Assembly: GCA_963966185.1 (NCBI GenBank)
Contig: CAWZYM010000395.1
Coordinates: 496,001 to 560,000 of the forward strand
Direction of reading: 5' to 3'
Length of the DNA stretch: 64,000 nucleotides
Origin: Rhabditoides inermis
Taxonomy: Eukaryota; Nematoda; Chromadorea; Rhabditida; Rhabditidae
This document shows, in pieces, positions 35,578 to 47,236 of the stretch; position 1 is the stretch's first letter; the number at the start of each line of letters is the position of its first letter. The position numbers were made by a program, and so were the translations under genes. Below the pieces are notes generated by a model that was given only the letters and a program-made list of their open reading frames with translations, had not been told where the DNA came from and did no database searches.

Positions 35578-36829
35578 TGTGAGACTGAGAACGAGCCATG
35601 CAATGAGAGAAGAGAAACACGCACCGTGAGAGAATCAACAAACGATTATGCAATGGGGACAAGAGAAGTTGTACACCTGGCTACTGTTTTATTTCTGGAA
35701 TCAGTACGTGATCGAACCAATGCCAGGGAAAAGGAACACGATTTCGTAGATTCATGAAATGAAAGCAGAAGACTCTGTAACGAAACGGAAACAAGAATAG
35801 CTAGTGTGATGAGAAGGGATGATCTAAATATAGCTGTATCCTCTCCCGGATGATGTCATCTGAGTGGACTGTTTCATCACCCCTCTCTTCTCCCTCCTCT
35901 CTGCTTCTCGCAGTGTACATATGTGCACCCATTGCCGTCACTGGCCCCGCCCCCTCAATCAGCTGTTCCACTTCTTCCCGCCCGATTTACTCGTTCCTTT
36001 TTTCACCAATTTCTTCGAGTCCTCGTCATATTTTGTCCGTTATAGCTTTCCAAAACATTGTGAACTGGGTGCGAATAGTCGTTTCCGACTTTCCCCGACG
36101 TTTCAAAGGTTGAAATGAATTGTGTGTGGGTTGTTTCAGTGGAGTCTGGGGCTAGACGTTGCCTGGCTGCCGCTCGAATCAATATCCGCGCGCGCGTATT
36201 TCATCCATTCGAAAGCGCGGAAGGGTATTCATATTATGAGAGCCAAGCTATCATCACTCATATCATTTATCCAAATGGAAACATTTCTCGCACACCACCC
36301 GAAAAATGACTGGGACGGCGATAAAATCCGCGTGGCGGCGTCTCTCTCTCTCCGGTCGCTCTCGCATCTCTTTTTCTCAGGTGTTGTTAATCAATTTCCA
36401 CCTCGATCTCTTGTCACCCACTCTGCCCCTTCCAAGGCTGCGTCCCGATTACGTCTCCCCCCTCCCTCCGCTCACTTTCTCGCCTCATCTTTCTTCTCTT
36501 CCTCCTCAATCCGCTCGTCTCGCACCTTTCACGTATCCTATCTGTCAGTCGCAGGGTCCATTCTCGCAATAATGAAGAAAAGTGAATCTGGTTCTGCCCC
36601 GCGAGTGTGTTGCACTGCGAGAGACCATTGATCGAACGGTGTATTCCTGCACAATTGTTATACGTTGAATACCGGCAATGCGTATGTCGCAATTGTACAT
36701 GCCACATACTACTGGCTATATCTTGAGCAGGTTTACCGAATAGCGTGAGTAGAATAGCGTGTTCCGCGAACGCGCCCCCTCCCCCTCCCGTGATCCATTC
36801 GATTCCGCTTCTGAACCACTCACTGTGCG
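35578..36829. other. Divergent intergenic region, no gene recognised
   Basis: About 1.25 kb between the starts of the secreted-protein gene and the MFS gene. C/T-rich open frames on the plus strand lack coding character. Confidence 0.5.
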
Positions 36830-39800
36830 ATGTCGTGCGATGAGAGTGTGCCGATCCTGTCCCCACCCTCCTCCTCCTTCTCCTCTCAGCACCGCGCGAT
36901 GGTGGATCCGGTGGCGCGCCTGCTCCTCCTCCTCCCGCCCCACCTCCGAGTCGCCCTCGTCGTCACTGGAGCCGTACTCATCCACCTCTCACTCGGCACA
37001 TATCACACATTCGGTACGATTACATTACGGTATGCATATACTGTCTAATCTCGCCTCAGGCAATATGCTACCGTACATGGCGTCGTATATGCGCAACCGC
37101 ACCGACGGCAACATTCATCTCGAGGAGCTCATGTGGGTGCCGACGTTTCAAGGTATGCGCGTGTTCGCTCGATTGTCTCTCAGTGGGTCTCGGTTGCAGG
37201 CTGTTTTCCGTTCGCCATGGTGATTGGTGGCTGGCTGTCGCAGCGACTCGGACCCAGACTCGCCGCCGCCATCGGATGCGCATTGGCGAGGTGAAACAAG
37301 CAAAGCAATCTGAATCTATCAATCAACCGCTCCATTTTCAGCAGTGGTGTGTTCCTGTCGTGCTACACCATCCAGTACTCGCTGCCGTCGTTCCTCTTCA
37401 CCTATGGGGCCATGTTCGGTCTGGGACAGGGCATCGCCTACGTAGTCGCCGTTGCCACCGTCATCAACGTGCGTTCGCTTTTGTTTACGTTTACTTCCGT
37501 ACATGTGATCTCCCAACTCCACCGCACACTCATTTGATCTGCGCAATTGTTTGACCACAGATGACGGCTGTCACCACCGCTCGCTTTGTTTTGCTAGCTG
37601 TTTATATGCTCTCTGTTCCCTTCTCTCTCTCACCTGATTTCTTTTCTTTTACCGGTAGGTTCGATGGTCTCCGAGTTATGGCGATTTTTATCAGAGGGGA
37701 CAGATCCGTTCAGGCGATTAGGCGAACGGGAGGGGGGACGATCATTGGTCAGAAAATTTAGGGAGTAGTGCAATTGTAGTGTTGTTGTGTTGCTATCTGT
37801 GAGAGCCAACTCGCTTTGTCCCGGCATGTTTCGTTGTGTGATACTGCGTGAGTGATCAGCTGTTTGTCTCCCTCACCTGCGTCTCACCCGTCCCTCCTGT
37901 TATCGTTGTCTCATATTGCCGCCTGCACGTGACTCTCTCAAAAACTCGCAAACAGCGCAAAGTTGAACAAGCCGTGATTCATAAGATGTTATTGTCATAC
38001 CGAGGGAGCGATAATGAAAATTTCCGGGTAGCAATGGACGTCCGTGATAAGGACGGAAAGTAAACGGGGGAAATCGTTGAAATTTCAGTGGGCTCCGGAG
38101 AAGATTGGCTTTCTTTCGGGTATCGTGGCAGCGGGCTTTGGAGTGTCCTCCTCCCTCTTCGCACCTCTACAGACACACCTCGTCAATCCATGGAACTACT
38201 CGCCGGCAGAGGACGGGTAGGTGTGGGATGGAAAAGATGGAAAGACAATGAATACACGACTGACTCCAGGTACTTCCATTCGTCGGACCTGCTGTCGCGG
38301 GTGCCGGGCGTGTTCACCACCCTCGCCGCCATCTACTCTCTCATGCAGGCCGTCGGCCTAGTCGTCATGTGCGACCCGCCCGGAATGGTTGGTCCCTTGT
38401 CTCCATTCGACTTTTCTTTTCACTCACCGCTCACCCCGTGTCCCGTGTCCCCTCGATCTAATCCCGGCACTCGCCCCCTCCCTGACCGCATGTCTGTCCG
38501 CACAGCTCTCCACTCAGCTGGGAGGGTGTGGCAACTGGCGGGGCCGGCGCGGCGAGGCCGGCCGATTCGACTCCGTCCAATACCGCCCTGTTGCCTCCGA
38601 CGAACAACAGCTGGTGAGTCGGCGTCGCATGCTCCCCCTCCCGCTTGCTTCCATTGCTGTGTGCATGCGTGCAGATATATCATATCGTCTCGTCGACATT
38701 TGTTGGTGGTTGGTCTAACGAGCCTGTGTATGTGTTCCCTAACCTATATCGTTGACAGATTGCGAGTCGGCGACGCACGACGTCCAAGGACTCCGAGGAG
38801 ACGGTCGACACGGATGAGGTGGGATGGGGCTTGTCATGTTCAGATATAACGATAAACGATTGATTGATTGATGGATTGATTGGGGGTGGTGGATAAATAA
38901 GTGACACGTGTGTTGCAGGAGTGTTCGAGTGACGAGGAGGAAGGCTTGGCTGGTCGTGCAATGGGGGCAGCTGCGGACGCGCGACGCTCCCTCTCTCCCA
39001 GAGAAGTGATCCGATCGCGCACCTTCCACGCGCTCTTCGCAGCCTTATTCTGCTGCTCATTCTACGCAAACATGTTCTACAACCTCTACAAGGTGAGAAA
39101 GATACGAATAAAATAATGATGGGGCGGGGCTTAAGTGGGCGTGTCATTGCAGACGTACGCGGAGACGTTCATCAAGGACGACTGGTTTCTGGCGATGGCG
39201 TTCTCGGTTGGGAGCGTGGCGAATGCGGTCGCGAGGATCGGATGGGGATGGCTCACCGATCGGACCTCATTTCAGGTACGCATAATCTGTGTTTTCTTCA
39301 TATGTTCATTATTTTCGTTTAGGTTGCTATATCTACGGCAACTTGTATCGCTTCCGTCCTCCTTCTTACTATGCCTCTCACAGAAGACCTCGGCAAGTGG
39401 GCGTTCCTCGTCTGGGTAAGTACCCCCGACGCCACGCCCATTTATGCCCTGCCCCCTTGCAGTTGACAGGCATGTTTGTGTGCATGGCAGCTACGCATGC
39501 GCTGTTCATCACGGCTACAGTATGCTGCTTTGGAACGAGGCATAAGGCGACCAACTATGGAGTGCTCATTTTATCCACGGTACGGAAGAGAGAGAGAGAG
39601 AGAACGAGAGAGAGAGAGAAAGAGACAGAGACAGAGAAAGAGACGATCCTCTTGCAGACGCTGTCGGGTATTCTTCTGGCGGTTCTCTCACAGTATGTGC
39701 TCAAGATGATTGGATACAACTGGGCGTTCCTATTGACTGCTGCCTTCCCGCTCACAGGTACGCACCAACTCTCTCTCTCTCTCTCTCCCTCCCTCCATTT

Positions 39801-39886
39801 TCCTCTCTGTCTACCTCATATTTTCAGCTTTTATCATCACATCTGCGATCCGGTCGACTCCGCAGGGTCGTTTCATCTCCACGTAG
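36830..39886 (+). CDS. Major facilitator superfamily transporter, OFA/monocarboxylate-like
   Basis: Twelve-helix solute carrier. Fourteen in-frame exons: 36830-37013, 37060-37152, 37200-37290, 37342-37468, 38089-38216, 38270-38387, 38506-38613, 38759-38818, 38919-39092, 39153-39275, 39323-39415, 39463-39579, 39658-39757 and 39828-39886 (524 aa). Features: cytosolic N-terminus; TM1 near residues 40-60; GGWLSQRLGPRLAA, the MFS loop 2-3 signature; YGAMFGLGQGIAYV and INWAPEKIGFLSGIVAAGFG, typical of the oxalate:formate antiporter/MCT-like branch; a charged central loop about 248-335 with an acidic run (CSSDEEEG); and in the second half RIGWGWLTDRTSF, the repeated signature. The substrate cannot be inferred. 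Intron 4 is long (620 bp). The gene converges on neurensin, with 858 bp between stops. Confidence 0.82.
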
Positions 39887-40744
39887 TCTTCTCCTTCTCT
39901 CTCTTAGGTGTTTCTCATTTTCGGTGCTTTTCTCTCCTTCTCTCTCGTCATATGTTTTCTGTGTTCCCAGCACTTCGCATAGTTTTATCCTCTCTACGGG
40001 CCGTGATTGTTTTGTGAAGAGATTATACTAGAGTTGTGATCCGCTAGCATCTTTCCAGAGTTTTGGGTATCTTAGGTTTAGACCATTCGCCGCAGGTTTA
40101 CTACTAGATTGTTGTTAACACTACTTACCTTGTACTTACTTGATCATGTGAATCGACTGTTGAATTATAAATATATATTTTTTATATATAAATATATTTT
40201 ATTTGCTACTTGTTCTTATTTCATATGATGCTCTGTCGCTGACACGAGCATTTGACATGCACTTCACATTGTCTATAGTCGAAATACGTGTACTCTCTTC
40301 GCTGTCCTCTATGGTCCGATGAGAAAGGGCACCGCTCGTCGGGATCATTCTTTATAGTAGTAGTAGTACTCATTACCATATATGACACAGAACAAACACG
40401 TGCACGAATTTATTAGCAACTGTGTGAATGACCGCCCGCTCCGGAGACGCTAAATGTGAACAACGACGAGTAGTGGCTATATATGACGGGGAAGTAGTAG
40501 TAGGAGTAACTAGGCTGGCTCGCGGCTGGGAGCGGCGGTTCGGGCGTCTGCGCGGCGCGGCGGGTGCGTCCCCTCGCGGCGACGCAGCTCCCCCCACCGG
40601 GGCGGCAGGGAACCGCGCCGCCGCCCACCCAGAGACGGCAGCCGCGCGGGCGCGCCCGCCGCTCCCCCGCCTGCGCACGCCACGGAGCAGTCGACACCCC
40701 TGCAACACTGATATGCTGGATGCACCCTCCCCTCTCCACCAACT
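39887..40744. other. Convergent 3' region between MFS and neurensin genes
   Basis: Holds an AT-rich stretch (40166-40205), TTTATT near 40408 (minus-strand AATAAA, likely for neurensin) and a G/C-rich block at 40500-40680 that lies in the neurensin 3' UTR. Confidence 0.5.
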
Positions 40745-40925
40745 TCACTGGTCGATAAGAGTGGCAGCAGCTGGGATGGCGGCCGCCTCTCCCGGTTGCA
40801 CGTGCGACACCTCACTCGCCGCCGGCACCGGACCTGAACCCTCCATCCGAGGGAACACCCGGACGGGGGGCTCGTGCGGCGTGTTCTCCTCCGAAGCGAA
40901 GCCCTGCGAAGACGTATATGGAGAG

Positions 40926-40960
<35 letters not shown>

Positions 40961-43059
40961 GAGGACCGCACCTGTAGTTGTCTGGCGCCGACGCACTGTG
41001 CGATGGTGGGTACAATGAGTGATACGGCGAGTAGGACGGCTCCTCCGGCGAACACACAGAACCCGGTGGTCTTCCAGTGCCGCATCGGGTCCTTGAGCAG
41101 GTCCCGCAGCTTCTCCTGTGGCACGAAGAACGAGCCATCATCCGCCTGAAACGAGAAGATCACTCAATTCCTCAATTTCTCTTTCTGTCCGCTGTGATAG
41201 GAGCATGGCCAGAATCGCGCATTGCGCACATCCCTATCCCGTTTCAGAGAGGGAGAGAGGGTGTATTTCCCTCTCTCTCTCCATATCAATTTCCCCCTTC
41301 CTGTTTGGCGTGTGTGCACGCAACGGAAAGAGCGCGATTCAACCGACCAGAGAGCAGCTCGCTATCAGACAAAAAAAACTGATTCACAGTTTTTGTATTC
41401 ATCCGCTCTCGTACCTCGTATATGATGATCTTCTCAATGGCGTCTTCGATGCCTTCATGCGGCCACGTGTATCCCACCACGATCGACACGGCGCCTGAAA
41501 CAGGGATACGGTAATCATAATCATACACTCTCGAAACGTACCCTAGCCTTCTACATATTGGATTATGATGTTCCTATGAGGTATAGGACACTTTATTACA
41601 AGTGTCTTCAAATTGTGGCTTCCTCGTATTGTATAGTAGTAGTACTAATACAAAAGAATTGAAGTTGAGAGAAAGAGATGGAATTTGTATTGCAGTACTC
41701 ATTTGAACTGTGATTTGCGGACGTGAGAAGGAAGCAAGGCCTAATACGATGCTCGCACGGAAGCTGCTGAAGAGCTCTAGCCACTCGCTACAGATTATCG
41801 TAGCAAGGGATTGGACATGTCAAATGATTGGACGCACCTCCGATCAACAGGAGCAGTCCGATGCATGTGCAGATGCGGCAGAGCAGAAGGCCTCGTCTGT
41901 GCGACGGCGGTGGCGGAAGCAGATACCTAAACACACATATTAAACCTAGACACATTTAGCTAGTTAGACAAACAACGGCCTTTGTATGCGCCTATACATT
42001 TACGCAGAAGCGTTGTTGTTTTGCCGTCTGCCTGTTTGTTGGTGTGAGGGAGACGGTGTGTCGTCGACACTTTTCGCAGCCCATATATTCACGGTCCACT
42101 GCGCTTCTCGCATCTATTAGCCACAGCTGTGTCACAACAGTCGGCGCTAAGTGAACCCCCAACGGAGGTGTCATTTAAAAGCGCACCGGAAATAACTAAG
42201 CGGACTGATAAATGCCAGGAAGTGAACGAGATTAGATGGAGAGAGATAAGCCTCACCTTCGGTACTGCACTTTTGTTGTCATGGCCGGCAAATTTTATAT
42301 GTCGCGAAATTCGGGAGAGATAGTAGGGAGTGTGGGGGATGGATGGATGGATGGATATAGATAGAGGGAGAAGTGTTAGCGGCAATTAATGAGTTGCAGA
42401 GCCGAGAATGAGTGAATGTGACGCTGATAGCTCATAATTGGACAGATGCAAAAGGGCGACAAGAAGAGAGAGAAAGGGAGAGGAGGAGGTGAGAGAAAGT
42501 TAGTAGGGAGTCGAATTTCAGATGCGTAGGCGTCTTAAAAAGGTGCGATTTCGGCATAGAAGCTTTGGAAAGCTTAGCAATCCGATAAATAATGCAGGAT
42601 CGTGATAAGAAGTTGTAATGCGAAATGTGATCCCCTATAGTCGTTACAAATATGAGTCTGGTAAAATTTGTAGATTTTTGAAGAACTTTTTCAAGATATA
42701 TGATAGATGCGAGAAACTTTGAAGACACTTTTCCAAAAAAAACCCTGCGTACCATGCGCCGCTCTGTTCGATATCCTCGACAGTGGGAGAGAGGTAGAAC
42801 TGGTGCAGGTAGCTCTTCACACCGAAACCCTACAAGGGTTTACCGGTTTTACTTTAGGTTACAGTAAGTTTCGCTACAGTTTTTAAATGATACACTACGC
42901 ATGTCTACTCACTTGAGGCGGTGCAGTGACTGCATCTACGAGTGCCGTCGGCTTCTGCTGTGGAGGCGAAAGCTTCTCCTGCGAAGACTCGGATACACGA
43001 GATCACCTCCCATCCCTCACCTTTTTAGTGGAAGCCGCGCCGATTCGAAATCCCGTCAT
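40745..43059 (-). CDS. NRSN: Neurensin-like two-pass membrane protein
   Basis: Neurensins are small neuronal vesicle proteins linked to neurite growth in vertebrates (family knowledge). Seven in-frame exons: 43021-43059, 42913-42978, 42753-42829, 41838-41926, 41415-41494, 40972-41145 and 40745-40903 (227 aa). The diagnostic stretch is GFGVKSYLHQFY (36-47), nearly identical to the YGVRSYLHQFYE segment of neurensin-1. TM1 is about 74-98 (CTCIGLLLLIGGAVSIVVGY, then the Pro seen in VGYxxP of the family); a charged loop follows; TM2 is about 146-168 (FCVFAGGAVLLAVSLIVP); the tail includes SEVSHVQP, similar to the vertebrate C-terminus. A TTCAG acceptor precedes the start, with a tiny upstream ATG frame in the leader. 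Confidence 0.85.
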
Positions 43060-45745
43060 AATCGACGCATCCAACGAGTGAGACGCGGTGTCTGAAGGGC
43101 AGAGAGGGATGAAGGCACGGGACGACGTCAACAGAAACACACGCGTGTCACTCCAATGCAATAAAGCGCGCGCCCACACACACACATAACAGAAGAGAGG
43201 AGCTGCGAAGCTTTCACAGGAGAGAATCAATTAGGATTGACGGGGACAAGTCGAGAAGGGCTCAGGCCCGCGCCGAAAAAGAGATCCCGAAGAAGCGGCG
43301 GAGAGAGAGGGGGGAGAGGGGATAATCAAGTCGGAGGAGGAGTGTTCATTATCACAGCTCGGCCCTACACATCCACACCCCAACACACGATTAGAAACGG
43401 AGAGCGAATTGGAGCGAATGGTGAGATGAGAGAGAGGGCTCTGCCCTAGGGGCATATTGAGGGCAGAGCGTGGCGAGGCAACGCGTACAGTGGAGAGGGC
43501 GCAGAGCGAGGGGGAAATGAGATGGCTCTCAGTCTGAATGTTAGGATATGCCTACATTAGCTGGGGCGGAAAGCGGCTGGGGCGGATACCGAGTGGGAGG
43601 AGAGGAGTGTTCCGCTACACATACGCATACAATGTATCACACCCATACAGGGGCTCTCTCTAACGAGCGCCATTCACTCAGACACCTGGACGCGTCTAAT
43701 GGCTGTGTTTGAGGTGGTTGCTTGTGAGGCGGCTGCTGCTTTTCCTGTCTCCCTCCCTCCTCTCCCTCCCTCTTCCTTGTCCCTCCCTCCCTCCCTCTCT
43801 CGCAATATAGTATAGTGAACACGTACAGGAGAACGCGAGTTTGCCAAAACAACCGCCGCACCTTTGCAGTAGTCAGGTGAATAAAGAAAACACACCATGC
43901 TATGTACACGAGAGGTTCACACTTTGCGAATAGTTTTATTTCGTTATGTAAACTGTATACAATTCATACTGTAGTAAAGTAATTGAGAAAACTCTATTAG
44001 TCCCAGGCCACACGAGATTGAATCGTGTTTCCTCTCTGCACACACTTGCGTAAAGCTGTTTAACTTTCGCATATACATACACACGGCGAGCATATGGAAT
44101 ACCTAGCTATACTAATCTCGGATTCATATCCATATATGAAAGTGTAGACAGGAAAAGTTGTGAAAGATGGAGAGAGTGAGGGCGGGAGAGAGTGAGCAGA
44201 GAAGCATAGTAGGGAACGTGCGAGCGTCACAGTGATGTATGTGAGGGGGAGAGAGGCGGCTGTACAATTCAGAAGGAATGACGAGATAACAGCGACAGTG
44301 AGAGGGTGTGGACGCGAGAGCGAGTGCAAGAGCGCGTGAAACGAGGAGAGGCAGACAGACAGCATCGGGTACACCAGGATATAACCGTATTATGTGCGTC
44401 AGTGGCCGGATACGCAAAAGCCCCCGAGGCTACTGGAAAAGAAGGTAAACAGATTGGGAACGGAAATGTGAAATCATCAGCGGAAAGGGACGGAAGTCTC
44501 CCGTCTTATCACACATCATATTCTCTTCTCGGAAGTCGGAAGTCGCAATACCGAAGCGCACACACACATTTAGAGAAAAGAAGAGGAAGAAGATCCGATG
44601 TGACTCACAAAAACCCTATGCCTCCTTTTTTTCTCACGTGAGAGAAAGTGAGAGTGTGAGACACACTCCCAAATAGCCTGATTAATTAATCTGGTTTTCT
44701 AAAGGTGCGCATATTGGGGAAGGGAAGAGTGCAGCACATGCATTATTATAAGCGATTAGAAAATATAGGAGCTGTGTGTACACACATATGACATCATCGG
44801 GCCATGTTTGAAACGCGAGCGGTGAAACCTCGTGAGAGATAGAAAGAGGGAGGGAGGGAGAGAGGGAGAGAGGGAGGAGAGGAGAGGGTGACGAGGGGCT
44901 GGCTACGTGTTATCTCTGACGCCGTAGCCAACGCGTCTCTGAATGCACAATCAATGGACAGGTAGTAATGCTAAATGTGAGAAAGCGAACACTACTCAGC
45001 AAGGACCTTCGACATGTCGTCCCAGCATTTCGGCGAACGCCTATTTTTGGGAATTTGCGACCGCATTAAATTCTAAGAAGAAAAGCTTGCGATAATGCAG
45101 CGTCTCTGGAGAAATTATATTGTTGTTATGGATAGTGGTTTTGGATGTTTATTGGTGAGCCGTGGCACTCTGCTCCCATACGATTCGATAATGAGTAAGT
45201 GGAAGGATTCGAAATAGAAATACACACTCTCAGTTAATGAGTAAGCGAGAGAAATAAAAGAAAATAGGTGTGAGTAGGGCTGGAGAGTGGAGAATGGCTT
45301 AGAATCGGCCATGTGCGTTCCGCTTTCTTCAAGAGACGAGGGGATTCGAGGCGAGAGTGGAAGAGGACCAGCGCATTCCGCCAAAACAACCATCTCATGC
45401 ACACGCCACCTCATTGTCCGACCAGACGCCCGAGAGAGACTATGCGTGCACGAGAGACGCAGACACGCGTCGACTCGACCACCATATAATTCATGCATTT
45501 TAATACGAAGACGACAAAAGGACTAAAAGGAAGACTAATATAAAAGAAAATGAGCACAAGGTGGGATGATGGTAGAGCGGAAAACAGCGATTATTATTCG
45601 GATGGATCGCGCGTTCAATAAGGAACAGCGGGATTAGACGTGTTTTATTACGAAGTCGGCATGTGAGCACAGTAGTCATAGAGGCGGTCGTACAGTGACC
45701 AGCATTCCAGCCTACATACCTCACTACCCCCTCCCCTCTCACTCT

Positions 45746-45793
<48 letters not shown>

Positions 45794-46381
45794 GCTATGG
45801 CAATGTGAATGAGCGAGGGAGGGAGAGGAAGGGATCGACAACTCTCGTCGACCGCATTACACGTATCCTCGAGTCTTGTGAGGCTGGAAAGCGGAAAGGC
45901 CGCCACGGCATCAGCTGATTCGAGAAAGAGAGTGCAACCCGACAGCACATCGATCGGCAGACAGCGTGGCGGGGCGAGAGGGCGCAGACACACCAGGCGA
46001 CGTGCACACGTCACTCACTCCCTCTCTCCACCCGACCGCCACTTCTCACTAGCCGCCACCGTTTTCATCAGCCCAAAAGGGGCGGTTCGGCAATGATAAC
46101 CTAGTCGGAGGGAGCCCCCGCTAGAGTGTGGACAGAAATAGCCGTTTCCTGTCCCGTCCCTTTCCGTCACACACGCACACACCCCGTAAACAAGTAATAT
46201 CCACGAACCGACCCACATCATACTACTTACTACTCTTACTCAAAAAAGAGCAACTTTTTTTTCAAATAAAACCCATGTCCTAAAACAGTGATGATAGGAA
46301 TAGAACAAACGCGGATATGTGAGATGCTAAAACGAGGGTAAAAGTAAAGAGATACTGAAGATCAAGAATACAGAATACAAA
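43060..46381. other. Intergenic region, no gene recognised
   Basis: 3.3 kb upstream of neurensin. Contains G/A-rich DNA (43270-43330, 44830-44890), a (CT)n run (45742-45790) and short open frames without motifs or paired splice sites. Confidence 0.5.
45742..45790 (+). repeat. (CT)n microsatellite
   Basis: Nearly uninterrupted CT repeat in intergenic DNA. Confidence 0.9.
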
Positions 46382-47236
46382 CTAGGGAAAGTTAATGCAC
46401 ATCCTTGACGTTGAATGGGCAGAGGCAGAAGAAGAGGGAGGATCGAACAGATTTTCGGCATCCTCAGCCAACGTCTCCAGAACGCTGTCCAAGCTAGAAA
46501 ACATGAATATAAAGATTACATGCTTGAAACGGAAAGAATCTCGAACGAGTACAGTTTCCGGTCGTATAGGTAGCATGTAGGTCCGGCCCGCTCGTAATGG
46601 ATTCGTTTCGCTGTTCGATTCGCTGTTCGATGCATGTGGACGAGGGTATGCAACTAGCTGACTCCAGCAACAGCCTCCTTCCACCTCGGAGAGCCACTCC
46701 AGCTATACATGCCGACTACAGTCCATCACCAGACCTTACTAGGAGATGTTTCATTAGCCACGATTACCCATACCATACACTCTCGCCGTTGACGTCTTTG
46801 AGTAGGTTTCCGATATTTCCGAAAAAGCGCCGTTCGTCCGTGAGCCGCAGTGGCAGTAGCCTTATGGGTGATCTTCAATTCAAGGCGTAGCAAACCAATT
46901 TTCTGTTTTTTTTATCTGCGTTGTGGATATTTTCGACGTATTCCTTCGATCTTCAGAAGACGGGACAGTGGAGTGGACACAACATCAAGCTCCACGATGC
47001 TCAGCCTGAACCTACTCCGTCACTCGTTCACTTCCTTCTCATCCCTTCGTTCTTAGTCAATAAACAACGACTTTATGAGCGGTGACTGTTGTTATTTGTG
47101 CAAATATATACACATCGACTTCCTTTTCCCAGCTCTAGCTCGTATTCGTAGTGGCAGGAGCGGACCATTCCTCTGTCTTCCAGCGGGATATTGTGTGGGG
47201 CGTTGTAGATATTTTCGAAGTATGGAAAAATAAACA
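46382..47236 (-). CDS. Unrecognised multi-exon gene, 3' part; 5' end unresolved
   Basis: Several minus-strand stretches have coding character and compatible phases. The last exon 46382-46493 reads LDSVLETLAEDAENLFDPP and ends CINFP-stop. An exon at about 46543-46655 reads LHTLVHMHRTANRTAKRIHY through CYLYDRKLY. An exon at about 46773-46850 reads LLPLRLTDERRFFGNIGNLL through KDVNGES. These three join in frame. Further stretches at 46940-47015 (SIVELDVVSTPLSRLLKIE) and 47110-47230 (YFENIYNAPHNIPLEDRGMV through ELGKGSR) look coding, but I could not join them. I recognise no family. The start codon was not found; a coding-like segment near 47690-47745 (DSGLLTQSLNYVNLYVDGYF) may belong here. It could also be a decaying duplicate. 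Confidence 0.4.

Noticed and set aside
46494..46520. 26-bp intron before the last exon of the unresolved gene
   Set aside because: In frame, but too short for spliceosomal removal; a 50-bp intron from 46542 also keeps frame.
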